In this document: in pieces, positions 9,150 to 17,442 of the stretch
How the letters are laid out: each line of letters opens with the position of its first letter
How positions within the stretch are numbered: position 1 is the stretch's first letter
Assembly: GCA_035275405.1 (NCBI GenBank)
Contig: DATEMU010000015.1
Span: 372,001 to 436,000, forward strand
Source of the DNA: Phycisphaerae bacterium
Lineage (GTDB): Bacteria; Planctomycetota; Phycisphaerae; UBA1845; UTPLA1
DNA: 64,000 nt
Reading direction: 5' to 3'
Notes under the pieces: model-generated
The model's database searches: none
What the model was told of the DNA's origin: nothing
What the model saw: only the letters and a program-made list of their open reading frames with translations
Program-made: the position numbers and the translations under genes

Positions 9150-9824
9150 ATGGGTTCCGTCATCGATTTGACTCATCCCATCTCACACGGTCTGGTGACC
9201 GATCCGCGGTTGCCCGCGGTCAACGTGGGGGAAGTCTGGAGCCGCGCGGCGTCGGCGAAGAACTATGCGCCCGGTGTGTCCTTTCAGATCGCCAGGGTGG
9301 AGTTCGCGCAGAACACGGGGACGTACGTCGATTGCCCGTGGCACCGGTACGACGACGGCCTGGGGGTCTGGAACTTCCCGCTGGAGCGGTTCGTCGACTT
9401 GCCCACGGTCGTGGTGGACGTGCGAGATCATATCGATGCAGCCGGGCGGATTGATGACAGGACCATCGCATCGGCCGCCAAGCCCGGTCGCGCCCTTCTG
9501 CTCTGTACAGGTTGGTCCAAACACTGGGGGACCGACGAATACGGCAGCGGTCGGCACCCGTGGATCAGCGGTGCTGCCGCGCAGGCGATCGCCGACAAGG
9601 GCGTGACCCTCTACGGGATCGACACGCTCAACGCCGACTCCTTCGCCGACAAGGCCCGCCCGGTCCACAGCATCCTTCTGCGCGCCAGCATCCCGATCAT
9701 CGAGAACTTGACCAACGTCGAAGATCTTTTGGGCCGCGACGTCCGCCTCTTTGCCGCGCCGTTACCGATTGAAGGACTTGGAAGCTGCCCGGTGCGGGCG
9801 TTTGCGATCGCGCGAAATCGGTAG
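9150..9824 (+). CDS. Cyclase-family (kynurenine formamidase-like) metal hydrolase
   Basis: A 224-residue protein of the cyclase/KynB fold. N-terminal DLTHPISHGLVTDPRLPAV and the block NTGTYVDCPWHRYDDG mark the family, whose usual metal motif is HxGTHxDxPxH. Here the first two histidines are replaced (N and Y) while the Asp and final His remain, so either a variant metal site or a distinct activity is expected. C-terminal GIDTLNAD and HSILLRASIPIIENLTNVEDL are also family-typical. It follows the acyl-CoA ligase by 69 bp. Candidate roles are amide or ester hydrolysis; no specific substrate can be given. Confidence 0.8.
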   Translation: MGSVIDLTHPISHGLVTDPRLPAVNVGEVWSRAASAKNYAPGVSFQIARVEFAQNTGTYVDCPWHRYDDGLGVWNFPLERFVDLPTVVVDVRDHIDAAGRIDDRTIASAAKPGRALLLCTGWSKHWGTDEYGSGRHPWISGAAAQAIADKGVTLYGIDTLNADSFADKARPVHSILLRASIPIIENLTNVEDLLGRDVRLFAAPLPIEGLGSCPVRAFAIARNR

Positions 9825-9846
9825 ACTGAGACTTGGTCGCACAGGG

Positions 9847-10329
9847 CTAGGACCCGGTGCGGTGCAGCTCCAGAATTCGAAGAAAGGTCTTTGGATCAAC
9901 TATCTCGAGCGAAGGAAATCGGGATCGAAACTCGCGTCCCTCCGTGCGCGACCCATCCATCAATGCCAGTAGATCATTGTCGCGCGATACCACGAACTTG
10001 GCCGCTGCCGCCAGCGCCAAATTTACATAGTGAGCGTCATCAGGATCCCTCTCATAAACAAACTGCTCAGGCACCTGCGCCAAGACCCGCCCGACCTTTT
10101 CGACATTGGCAATGAGCCGATTCAATCGTTGATCGGTGATGTGACGGAACTTCGCCCGCAAATCAAGGTCCATGCCGGTACGCCGAAGTTCGTCAATAAC
10201 AAATCGGCTGATGTAAAGTTCAATCTCGCCGTGCAGCGCGGCGGAAAGACATCTTCCCGCAGGACCTTCTTCATTAATCAGAGCTTGGAAGTAGACGTTG
10301 CAATCAAAGACCGCGCGCGTACCATTCAC
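9847..10329 (-). CDS. PIN-domain toxin (VapC-like ribonuclease)
   Basis: A 160-residue PIN-family protein. VFDCNVYFQAL carries the first metal-binding Asp, FVIDELRRTG the conserved Glu, and ERDPDDAHYVNLALAAAAKFVVSRDNDLL the later acidic residues, together forming the usual PIN nuclease site. It matches the group annotated as putative toxin of PIN-family TA systems. It overlaps the upstream antitoxin gene by 4 bases (ATGA), the arrangement expected for translational coupling. It probably cleaves RNA when freed from the antitoxin. It is convergent with the cyclase gene. Confidence 0.82.
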   Translation of the reverse strand: MNGTRAVFDCNVYFQALINEEGPAGRCLSAALHGEIELYISRFVIDELRRTGMDLDLRAKFRHITDQRLNRLIANVEKVGRVLAQVPEQFVYERDPDDAHYVNLALAAAAKFVVSRDNDLLALMDGSRTEGREFRSRFPSLEIVDPKTFLRILELHRTGS

Positions 10330-10580
10330 GGAGTCGCTCTCCGCTCCCTGCGCATCCGATGCTTTGCGGCTTCGAGGAGTTCACCTAATTCCTCGTCGCT
10401 CATGCCGGAGGCTTTGAATTCGTCCAACAAGGGACCGCTGATGTCACGGAGGCTCAGAGGGGCGTCTGCCATTCGTTCGAGCACGCCCGCCGCGTAATCA
10501 GAGACATCCTGCCCCACGGCGGCGGCCTTTTCGCGAAGTTTGGCTTCCGCGTCCGACGAAATGGATACCACGAGCGTCAT
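10326..10580 (-). CDS. Antitoxin of the PIN toxin
   Basis: An 84-residue protein with an N-terminal RHH-like beta strand and helices (LVVSISSDAEAKLREKAAAVGQDVSDYAAGVLERM) and an acidic, probably flexible C-terminal half ending in a basic tail, the usual plan of an antitoxin that binds DNA at one end and its toxin at the other. It lies first in the operon and overlaps the PIN gene by 4 bases. A well-formed promoter lies 30 bp upstream (10610-10638), where autorepression is expected. Confidence 0.75.
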   Translation of the reverse strand: MTLVVSISSDAEAKLREKAAAVGQDVSDYAAGVLERMADAPLSLRDISGPLLDEFKASGMSDEELGELLEAAKHRMRRERRATP

Positions 10581-10609
10581 TAGACGATCCTAACAATACC
10601 TCACGGGGG

Positions 10610-10638
10610 ATGATAGAGAATACGAGATCATTTGGCAA
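10610..10638 (-). promoter_or_regulatory. Sigma-70-type promoter of the toxin-antitoxin operon
   Basis: Reading the minus strand, TTGCCA (10638-10633) and TATCAT (10615-10610) are separated by exactly 17 bases. The -10 box is 30 bp from the antitoxin ATG. Both boxes match consensus in at least four positions. Confidence 0.5.
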
Positions 10639-10698
10639 CGATTTTGGCAAACTGACACGGCGGCAATCTTTTTATTGGCCGCGAGAATCTCGAAGACG

Positions 10699-12954
10699 TT
10701 AGGGCGACGCGTCGGCGACGACCGGAGCGGCAGCGGTGGTTGCGGCTGACCGCGAGTCGTCAAGAATCTGCGTTCCGTACAACGTCTGGTACAACCCGCA
10801 GCGTTCGATCAACTCGTCGTGGCGGCCGACGTCCACAATCCGCCCGCGATCCATCACCACGATCCGATCGGCCTGGAGGATCGTCGAGAAACGGTGCGCG
10901 ATGATGAGCGCGGTGCGGCCTTCCAGGAAGCGCTCGACCGCCTCATGAATCTTGTGCTCGCTGTCGCTGTCGATCTGGCTGGTGGCCTCGTCGAAGATGA
11001 AGATCGGGGCGTTGCGGAGGATGGCCCGGGCGATGGCGATGCGCTGCTTTTGACCGCCCGAGAGCGTCACGCCGTGCTCGCCGACGTCGGTGTCGTAGCC
11101 CTGAGGTTTCTCGCGGATGAATTCGTCGGCGAAGGCGGACTGGGCCGCGGCGCGGATGCGCTCCTGTCCCTCGGCCAGGTCGTATTTTCGCTCGGGGTGG
11201 CGCCGCTTTAGAATCAATTGTCGCAGCAATCGGTCGTCGCCATATGCGATGTTCGCGGCCAGCGTGTCCGCGAAGATGACCGTGTCCTGCGTGAGGAGGC
11301 TCATCTGTCGCCGCAGCGAGGGGATCGAATAGTCGCGGATCGGGCGGCCGTCGATCAGGATCGTGCCCTCATCCGGCTCGAAGAAGCGCAGCAGCAGTGA
11401 CATCAGCGTCGTTTTGCCGGAGCCGTTGGGACCGACGATGGCGACGCGCTCGCCGCGGCGGAGGGTCAGGTTGATGCCGTCGAGCGCCGGCCGTTCGCCA
11501 TGCGGGTAGGTGAAGCGGATGCCGCGGAACTCGATCTTTTCGGCAAACGGCGGCATGGTCTCGCCGGCCCGCGAGCCGGTCGTTTCATCCGGCAGATCGA
11601 TGATTTCAAAGACGCGGTCCATGGCCGCATTGGCGCTCTGCACCCGATTGTAGAAGGACGAGAGTTTGCGGATCGGGTCGAACATGGCGGCCATGCAGGC
11701 GGCCAGCGTGGCGAACTTGGAGAATTCCATCAGGCCGTCGAACATTTGCTGGGCAAAATAGAGAATCGCCCCGGCGGCGATGAATTGGCCAATGGTCTCA
11801 AAGACCGGGCTGGACAAAGCGTCGATGCGTTCGATCTTAAGCTGCTGGCGAAGCATCTCGCGGTCAACCGTGTGCAGACGGACGCGCTCATACGCCTCCA
11901 TCGTGTAACCCTTGACGACGCGGATGCCGTTGACGGCGCTTTCGAGCGTGGAAAGCATGCGGCCGTAATTTTGAAGCAGCCGCCGGTTGGCCTTGCGGAT
12001 CATCTTGCCCAGCCTGCGTATGAGCAGGGCGGCGAGCGGCGCCGACACGACGGTGATCAACGTGATCCGCCAGTCGATGGCCAGGGCGACAAAGAAGACG
12101 AACATCGCCTTCAGCGGCTCGCGCAGGGATTTGACGAAGATGAAGTTGAGGCCGCGATAGACGTCCTGGCTGTCCGCGACAAACCGGCTGATGGTGTCGC
12201 TGACGCCCCCTTGGGTCGCGAAGTAGGAGACCGGCAGGCTCAAGACGCGCTGGTACATCCGCTTGCGGATGTTCAGGACCGTTCGCGCGGCAACGACGGC
12301 GATCAGATACTCGCCGAAGAAACGGCATATCGCCCCGATGATCCCGATGGACAGCACGCCGACAAGGATGAGTTGGAGCGTCAGCATCCGAGCGTCGGCG
12401 CCGGTTTCCTGCGGCAGCCAGGATGCGCCCCACCGAAACCAGCGGTCCTGCCTGGATATATCCTCCGGTACCGCGCGAAATTCGAGAGGGGCGGGTTCGC
12501 CCGCGCGGCGAACGCGCAGCGCGACTTCGCGACCGTCCGGGCTATAGGCTAAATCCCGAAAGATCGCGTCGGGCGGAAGCACCTTACCATCAACGGCCTC
12601 AATCTCGTCGTTTCGCTTGATGTGTCCCTTGATGCTCGATGCGGGCTTGACCTTCGCCACCCGAATGCTCGACTGGGCGTCATCGGTTGTGAGGACCAGG
12701 TCCAGCCGGCGCTCCGCGATGCTTTGATTGACCCAGGCGGGCACACCCTGTCGGTCGGCGATGAGCTGCACGGCGGGCAGGAGGGCCGCGATATTGACGG
12801 AATAGGTGACCGCGACCATGGCGATGCAACCGACGCCGACGGCCAGCATTGCGAAATAGGGACGAGCAAAACGCAGGACGCGCAGAAAGTGAAAGGGGGA
12901 TGCGCCTTTGGCCGCGTCACGTCCTCGCGTTGCAGATGGGCCGCCTAATGCCAT
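10699..12954 (-). CDS. MsbA-like ABC exporter with a PDZ-like periplasmic insert
   Basis: A fused permease-ATPase half-transporter of about 751 residues (start at 12954; in-frame starts at 13014 and 13044 are possible but add a basic non-membrane tail). TM1 is at about 35-58 and TM2 at about 190-212. Between them lies an unusual stretch of about 120 residues containing VAKVKPASSIKGHIKRNDEIEAVDGK-like sequence (97-125), which reads like a PDZ domain. TM3-6 follow. The ATPase has Walker A GPNGSGKTT (about 507), signature LSGGQKQRIAIARAIL (about 630), Walker B IFIFDEATS and the H-loop IAHRFST. The usual role is flipping lipid A core, lipids or drugs. The neighbouring genes give no substrate hint. 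Confidence 0.88.
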   Translation of the reverse strand: MALGGPSATRGRDAAKGASPFHFLRVLRFARPYFAMLAVGVGCIAMVAVTYSVNIAALLPAVQLIADRQGVPAWVNQSIAERRLDLVLTTDDAQSSIRVAKVKPASSIKGHIKRNDEIEAVDGKVLPPDAIFRDLAYSPDGREVALRVRRAGEPAPLEFRAVPEDISRQDRWFRWGASWLPQETGADARMLTLQLILVGVLSIGIIGAICRFFGEYLIAVVAARTVLNIRKRMYQRVLSLPVSYFATQGGVSDTISRFVADSQDVYRGLNFIFVKSLREPLKAMFVFFVALAIDWRITLITVVSAPLAALLIRRLGKMIRKANRRLLQNYGRMLSTLESAVNGIRVVKGYTMEAYERVRLHTVDREMLRQQLKIERIDALSSPVFETIGQFIAAGAILYFAQQMFDGLMEFSKFATLAACMAAMFDPIRKLSSFYNRVQSANAAMDRVFEIIDLPDETTGSRAGETMPPFAEKIEFRGIRFTYPHGERPALDGINLTLRRGERVAIVGPNGSGKTTLMSLLLRFFEPDEGTILIDGRPIRDYSIPSLRRQMSLLTQDTVIFADTLAANIAYGDDRLLRQLILKRRHPERKYDLAEGQERIRAAAQSAFADEFIREKPQGYDTDVGEHGVTLSGGQKQRIAIARAILRNAPIFIFDEATSQIDSDSEHKIHEAVERFLEGRTALIIAHRFSTILQADRIVVMDRGRIVDVGRHDELIERCGLYQTLYGTQILDDSRSAATTAAAPVVADASP

Positions 12955-13068
12955 TCGGAAAGGGCTCCAAGCCGGTGCGGAATCTCGTCGCCGGATGGCG
13001 ACGATTGGGTGCATTGTAGGGCGGAAACCGCGGCGGGGAAACACGAAATCGCGGGCCGGCGCGGGGGG

Positions 13069-13377
13069 CTACCGCTCAATGATCGTAGCAGTACGGCGAT
13101 GGTAGGCGGCTTCGCTTGCGTCGAAGCGCAGCGCACCCTCGGCGCGGAGCCGCGGTGCGTGGCTGGAAAGATAGGTGTTCAGGCTGTCACGCGAGGCGAA
13201 TTCGTATTGCACGACGTAGGTATGCGGCGCATCGTCGATGTGCAGGAGTCTTCCGCTCGCCGCGCCGGCCCGGACGACATCGGCGATGTGTTCGTCGAGG
13301 ATCCAGCGCACCCAGCGCTGCGCGACGCCCTCGTCCCGGAGGATCGTTGTGACCTCATACAAAATGCGCGGAGCCAT
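13069..13377 (-). CDS. DUF4286 family protein
   Basis: A 102-residue protein starting MAPRILYEVTTILRDEGVA and including WILDEHIADVV, a pattern I associate with DUF4286 (a small ferredoxin-like dimeric alpha-beta-barrel fold). The start is set at 13377, where ATG overlaps the stop of the upstream dockerin protein by one base (TGATG), suggesting translational coupling. A longer in-frame reading upstream is within the dockerin gene and is rejected. The specific function is unknown. Confidence 0.7.
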   Translation of the reverse strand: MAPRILYEVTTILRDEGVAQRWVRWILDEHIADVVRAGAASGRLLHIDDAPHTYVVQYEFASRDSLNTYLSSHAPRLRAEGALRFDASEAAYHRRTATIIER

Positions 13378-15242
13378 CAGTTGAGGAAGATATCCACCAG
13401 GGAAGGAATGTCCAGCCCATCGATAACGGTCGACTGGTCGAAGTCGGCCCGCTGGACATGGCACGCCGTAGCGTCCAATTCGAGCAGCACGTCGACGAAG
13501 GTTTCAACATCGCCCAGGGTCAGCACGCCATCGCAATTGACGTCGCCGGGGACTGCGGCCGCCCCGATTTGTATTTCGAGAATCAGGCTCATCGTCGCCG
13601 TCATCTCGCCGGGCAGGTCTTCGTCGCTGACCTGGACATTCAGGTTGGCCGTATAGGTCCCCGCCGATAGCCCGGTCGTATCGATGGAAAGCGGGATGAT
13701 CCCGGCGCCTGCACCGATGTTGGTCGGGAGCGCGCCGGGCAAACCGAACGGAGCGCTCAGACCATCGATAGCGTCCACATCCAGGGCCGCTTGCAGGTTG
13801 TCGTAGTCCAGATTGTACAGATTGACGTTGACGGCCTGCACGCCGGTATCGGGCTCCATCGTCTGTGTGATGTTTAGGACGTCCTCATTTTGCACAGAGG
13901 AGTAGCTCGCATTGGCATGGCGGACGACGGTGCCGTCGGTCGGGAGGAGAATGGAGGTGTCCTGAACGGCCTGACTCGTACTGGTTACTTCCACGGCCCC
14001 GCTGACGCTGCCCACCGACGATGTATCGACGGGAAAGGAAGGCATGGCCGGCGGGAAAAGTGCGGCCACGCTGCCTTCCGCGGTACCTGTCAAGGCGCCT
14101 GAGGCGACCGCCACGTAATCCAACTCGTCCGCGCCTGCCGACACAAGGACGTCCGCCGCGTTGGCGATGCTCACCGTCAGAACGAGGGACGCGCCCTCAA
14201 TAATGCGATCGAAGTCGGACACCATCGTTGCCGACATCACCGCGGGGAGTTGGTAATCCGCGACGACCGGGATGTGGTCGCTGGCGACGTAGAGATCGGC
14301 CGCGAGGGCATTGGAGCGTGTGATATCGCCGGGATAGTACGTGTTGTTTCCGGTGTTTATTGCCTGATCGTAGTGATTTCCATCGTTGCCGAACGAACGG
14401 TATGTGCCGGGGATCAGGCTGAGGCCTTCGCCGTCTTGAAATGCCGCGGTCGAGAGCTGGTGGTCGAAACGATCATCCATGCCGCCCCCGACGAGCGAAC
14501 AGCCCGCCGCACACGGTGCTTGGGTGTGCTTAATGGCGTTGGCCGACCCGGCCCAGGAGCCGGTTCCCAAGGGGTCGAAACCTTGTGCGTTCCCCGTCGA
14601 AAGATACTTGAGGTAGGCGGCTTCGCCGTTGTGGTAGACGTTGAAATCGCCGGCATAGATGACGTGCGTGCCGGCCGGAAGGGCGTCGGCGTTGTTGCGG
14701 ATGGCCGTCGCGCCCGTCAGGCGAGTATTCGCGTCGGCCGACGAGTTGCTTGCTTTAAGGTGCGCGCTGTAGATGTAGAACCCCGCCGCGGGCGACGAAT
14801 ACCCGGCGAGCTGCAGTTTCCAACGGTCGGCGTAACGGCTCGCCTGCGTATAGATGTCGGCATGTCCCGTCACATCCTCGCTGAGCGTGTCGGCGCGATA
14901 GAACATCGCCTGCGCGCCGCTCGCCGCGTTTTCATTGTTGTTCGTGTAGGTTCCTTGCGAATAGGCGACCCCCGGCGGGGCAGACGCGTTCAGCAAGATG
15001 AGCAGCGGCGCGACGTCGGAATCGTGGACTTCCTGGAAGACGTACACGTGCGGGGCCACGGCGAATCCGGGTTTGTCGTCGGCGGCGAGCGCCGCGAACA
15101 CGTCCTGCAGCGCGGCCGGGTTCCCGTTCAGGCCGGCGATGTTGTAGTTGACGACGCGGACTTGTGCGGCCACCGGATTGGCGAGTGCGAAACCAAGGAC
15201 GGTCCCGCACATGAGACCGGCGATCAGAGTACGGAGTGCCAC
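13377..15242 (-). CDS. Secreted endonuclease/exonuclease/phosphatase-family protein with dockerin
   Basis: A 621-residue exported protein. The signal peptide (1-26) ends NPVAAQ. Residues 27-335 form an EEP (DNase I-like) domain: VVNYNIAGLNGN, YVFQEVHDSD (catalytic Glu), YAGDFNVYHNG (Asp-x-Asn), and SDHIPVVADY (Asp-His near the end). It is followed by a beta-sandwich region (about 340-560) and a type I dockerin pair: GDVNCDGVLTLGDVETFVDVL and ADFDQSTVIDGLDIPSLVD, with the Ca-binding DxNxDG pattern. It may hydrolyse extracellular DNA or phosphoesters. No cohesin is seen in the window. It is followed by the DUF4286 gene. Confidence 0.85.
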   Translation of the reverse strand: MALRTLIAGLMCGTVLGFALANPVAAQVRVVNYNIAGLNGNPAALQDVFAALAADDKPGFAVAPHVYVFQEVHDSDVAPLLILLNASAPPGVAYSQGTYTNNNENAASGAQAMFYRADTLSEDVTGHADIYTQASRYADRWKLQLAGYSSPAAGFYIYSAHLKASNSSADANTRLTGATAIRNNADALPAGTHVIYAGDFNVYHNGEAAYLKYLSTGNAQGFDPLGTGSWAGSANAIKHTQAPCAAGCSLVGGGMDDRFDHQLSTAAFQDGEGLSLIPGTYRSFGNDGNHYDQAINTGNNTYYPGDITRSNALAADLYVASDHIPVVADYQLPAVMSATMVSDFDRIIEGASLVLTVSIANAADVLVSAGADELDYVAVASGALTGTAEGSVAALFPPAMPSFPVDTSSVGSVSGAVEVTSTSQAVQDTSILLPTDGTVVRHANASYSSVQNEDVLNITQTMEPDTGVQAVNVNLYNLDYDNLQAALDVDAIDGLSAPFGLPGALPTNIGAGAGIIPLSIDTTGLSAGTYTANLNVQVSDEDLPGEMTATMSLILEIQIGAAAVPGDVNCDGVLTLGDVETFVDVLLELDATACHVQRADFDQSTVIDGLDIPSLVDIFLN

Positions 15243-15416
15243 TCTTTCATCCTCGTGGGCCGTAGTTTCGTCGGGTACCCCCTCCGTCGGTGACCGGCTA
15301 CTCCCTGGCGGGCTTAGAGATCCATTATAACGGATTCGGTCGGTGGATGCGGCGTATTAGACGGCAGGTCATACAATGAAACTCGATGCAGTATGTGGGC
15401 GGGGGGCGGTTTTTTC

Positions 15417-15446
15417 TTGACCCCCTTCGGCGCAAGTGACTAAACT
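15417..15446 (+). promoter_or_regulatory. Promoter of the structured-RNA unit
   Basis: TTGACC (15417-15422) and TAAACT (15441-15446) are 18 bases apart on the plus strand. Transcription would begin near 15453, at the left end of the series of hairpins. No plus-strand protein gene follows until 16858, beyond a terminator. Confidence 0.5.
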
Positions 15447-15641
15447 AGCTTTGCGGACGTGGGTTCCCGATCGAGCGGAACGCCGAAAATGGGCGGCGGA
15501 CCTCGACGGGAGTTCCATTCGCCTCGGCCGGCAGTGATGCCGCCGGGTGTGTCCGCCGACGACGGCCGGCGGATGGGTCCATTCCCGAGAGTCGCTTCGG
15601 CGACGGCTCGGGGTTGTCGCCCTGTGAAAGGGAGGTGATCC

Positions 15642-15674
15642 GTGGATATTGGTAATCGTAGGTGGCTGCCGTAG
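15642..15674 (+). CDS. Ten-codon ORF behind an extreme Shine-Dalgarno
   Basis: GTG followed by codons for DIGNRRWLP and TAG. GGAGG is 6 bases ahead of the GTG, and complementarity to the 16S tail extends through TGATCC right up to the start codon. The stop codon lies in the 5' arm of the 9-bp hairpin at 15666-15700, so a terminating ribosome would disrupt that stem. It could be a leader-type peptide, or a ribosome-binding decoy that merely contains a start codon. No gene follows on this strand to be attenuated. Confidence 0.35.
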   Translation: MDIGNRRWLP

Positions 15675-15714
15675 TGCAGCGAACGTGGCTGCTACGGCAG
15701 CTTGTAACGAATGT

Positions 15715-15761
15715 GCCCGCCGGCCCGCGATTGCTCGCGGCGTTCGGCGGGCCATTTTTTT
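15715..15761 (+). terminator. Intrinsic terminator of the structured-RNA unit
   Basis: GCCCGCCG (15715-15722) pairs perfectly with CGGCGGGC (15745-15752), with an inner CCGCG/CGCGG helix. After CA comes a run of seven T (15755-15761). There is no T-run on the other strand, so it serves the plus strand. Confidence 0.8.
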
Positions 15762-15788
15762 GCACCGTGGCAGCGAGGTCGTCTGACT

Positions 15789-16511
15789 CTATTTCTCCGT
15801 GGTTACATCATAATACTCGAAGTCCGGCGGTCGTTTGAACACAAAACGCTCGGGATCGATCTTGGGATCCACCTTTATCTCGGTCAGCGTCGTCCACTGA
15901 AAGGGCCGGTCGTACTTGTCGTAGCTGACTGTCTTGACCATCAAGGGGATGTCCTTGCGGAAATAAGTAAGCATGCGCGCGGCAGGCGTTTTTTCGGGGT
16001 CTTTCGGTCGCGCCTCCAGCACCCAGACCTCCTTGCCATCGAGATTTTCGTCGGGGAGGATTTTCGTTTCGAAGTCCTTCCTCCACTTGTCAAACATCTC
16101 CTTGCTGGGGACCGCCACCTGTATGGGGTCGGTATCCAACTTGAACGCCATCTTTGTGCCATTGGTCTCGCCGACATCGAAGGTGTATTTTCCGTCTCCG
16201 TACATCGTGTGGACATCGCGAGTCGTGGATTCCGACGCGCCGATGGAGGCGGTGCTTTCGCTGGTGATTTCTACGCGCGACACGATCTTGTCGCCCTGAA
16301 TGAGATACTCGACGGTTCCCCGGCCATCGCTGCGATCCCACGATTGCACACCGGAGAAATCGATTTTCAACGTGAGAGTGGCCGAAAACGTCTTGAACCG
16401 GGGAACCATCTCCAGGAGTTGTTTTTCAATTCTGCGCAGATCATCGCTGTCCTGCGTGGTGGGAGGCGCAAAACAAGCAATCGCGGCGACTACAGCGGTG
16501 AAGTAGTTCAT
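15789..16511 (-). CDS. Exported LolA-like outer-membrane lipoprotein-sorting family protein
   Basis: A 240-residue exported protein. A short signal peptide (MNYFTAVVAAIACFAPP) is followed by an acidic coil and a beta-rich body. The layout (KTFSATLTLKIDFSG..., then WVLEARPKD, RMLTYFRKDIPLMVKTVSYD and WTTLTEIKVDPKIDPERFVF) fits the LolA/LppX half-barrel fold seen in many planctomycete proteins. The ATG at 16511 starts a good signal peptide, so I reject longer in-frame extensions upstream. No clear Shine-Dalgarno is present. It probably binds lipid or lipoprotein in the periplasm; the substrate is unknown. Confidence 0.7.
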   Translation of the reverse strand: MNYFTAVVAAIACFAPPTTQDSDDLRRIEKQLLEMVPRFKTFSATLTLKIDFSGVQSWDRSDGRGTVEYLIQGDKIVSRVEITSESTASIGASESTTRDVHTMYGDGKYTFDVGETNGTKMAFKLDTDPIQVAVPSKEMFDKWRKDFETKILPDENLDGKEVWVLEARPKDPEKTPAARMLTYFRKDIPLMVKTVSYDKYDRPFQWTTLTEIKVDPKIDPERFVFKRPPDFEYYDVTTEK

Positions 16512-16857
16512 GGTTTGGACTGGCCGTCGTTCACCATCAGGAGACGTTGCAATCGTCCAGGGCCTGTCGGGCCTTGCCCGACGGCATGGATTATTGTCCG
16601 CAACGTCCGCAACGTCCAGTCCACGCGTTGCCGAACCCGCACGGTCTTGAGTTATCGGCGGTGGTTTTCGATTCGTTGTCGAACTCGACATTGAAATCAG
16701 CAATTGGCGCGGAGTAGGATCAAGTGGCCCGGTTTTATGGGTTTGGGATTCGGGGCGGCCGACGCCCCTTCGCCCGCATCGGGGGATATACACATTAACC
16801 CAACCGCGTTCAGGGAGGTTGCACTCTGCGGGAGGGTCGCGCTCGCAAGAGGGGGCT
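16512..16857. other. Divergent intergenic region with two short hairpins
   Basis: This 346-bp gap separates two divergent genes. It contains GTCGGGC-CTT-GCCCGAC near 16568-16584 and GGGGCG-GCCGA-CGCCCC near 16755-16771. Neither is followed by a T-run. I see no promoter I would defend and no convincing ORF with a ribosome-binding site. Confidence 0.4.
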
Positions 16858-17316
16858 ATGAAGAGGCTCGTGCCGATGTTCGTACTTTGCCTGGCGGGTT
16901 GCGGCGCCGATTCGGTGCTGCTGCCGGTCCCCATCCCGATACCGATCATCCCGCCGTCCGCGAGCCTGATCCCGCTCGATGGTAGGTGGGTCCTGGCCAA
17001 CGCCGATGGGCGACGGTCTTGTCTGGTCATCCAGGAATCGCGAGTCTCGATTCTCGACCTCTCCTGTAGCAGCGACGGTCTTGGACTCGTCGCCCGAATC
17101 CGCGAGTCACCGTTGATTGCCCGCAGTGGTCTGACCATCGTCTTGGACGTTTCATACAACCCTGACACCGCGGACGAGACCGTTTCGCGTTTGACGTTTG
17201 TTGGGGAGCTTCAAGTCGACGGCAACTTTGTCGGCTTCCGCCGTGACGAGACGTTTGTTCCTGAAGAGGACGAGGTCTTTGTGGTTGAGGAATTTGCCCT
17301 ACTCTCGCGCTCCTAG
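16858..17316 (+). CDS. Small lipoprotein of unknown function
   Basis: A 152-residue protein whose leader MKRLVPMFVLCLAGC ends in a lipobox (LAGC), so Cys15 should be lipidated. A proline-rich spacer (LPVPIPIPIIPPS) precedes a beta-rich domain with WVLANADGRRSCLVIQESR and an acidic C-terminal part. I do not recognise the fold. The start is chosen at the ATG that gives the signal peptide, not an earlier in-frame ATG. It stands alone, 239 bp before the subtilase gene. Confidence 0.65.
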   Translation: MKRLVPMFVLCLAGCGADSVLLPVPIPIPIIPPSASLIPLDGRWVLANADGRRSCLVIQESRVSILDLSCSSDGLGLVARIRESPLIARSGLTIVLDVSYNPDTADETVSRLTFVGELQVDGNFVGFRRDETFVPEEDEVFVVEEFALLSRS

Positions 17317-17442
17317 GGCACCCATGTGTACATTTGCCCAATGGGGGCGGCGGACTGTGTGCTGGGTCTTAACGTCCCCCCTGATCCCATTGGGGAATGT
17401 CCGAGAAAGACGAAAAGGGCGATAAATCAGTCCGCTTTTCCG

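Larger units (their letters stand above)
15453..15761 (+). ncRNA. Candidate structured RNA with an anti-16S element
   Basis: An orphan unit of about 300 nt between a promoter (15417-15446) and an intrinsic terminator (15715-15761), with protein genes only on the other strand around it. Visible helices: TCCGCCG/CGGCGGA (15552-15558 with 15567-15573); CCCGAG/CTCGGG (15584-15589 with 15607-15612) enclosing GTCGC-TTCG-GCGAC; and a 9-bp stem CTGCCGTAG/CTACGGCAG (15666-15674 with 15692-15700) with an inner CAGC/GCTG. Between the second and third lies GGAGGTGATCC (15631-15641), a perfect complement of the 16S rRNA 3' end, followed at once by a ten-codon ORF. It is not recognisable as RNase P RNA, tmRNA, SRP RNA or 6S RNA. 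The function is unknown. Confidence 0.6.

Noticed and set aside
11500..12552. Plus-strand open frame opposite the ABC exporter
   Set aside because: Antisense to conserved ABC transporter motifs and with implausible composition.
15453..15761. Known RNAs: RNase P, tmRNA, SRP or 6S RNA
   Set aside because: I see none of their conserved motifs (for example GAGGAAAGTCC for RNase P, tRNA-like ends for tmRNA, or the GGAAG tetraloop region of SRP RNA), and the length and helices differ.
15711..16694. Plus-strand open frame opposite the LolA-like gene
   Set aside because: It runs through the terminator of the structured RNA and is antisense to a gene with a signal peptide and family-like sequence.
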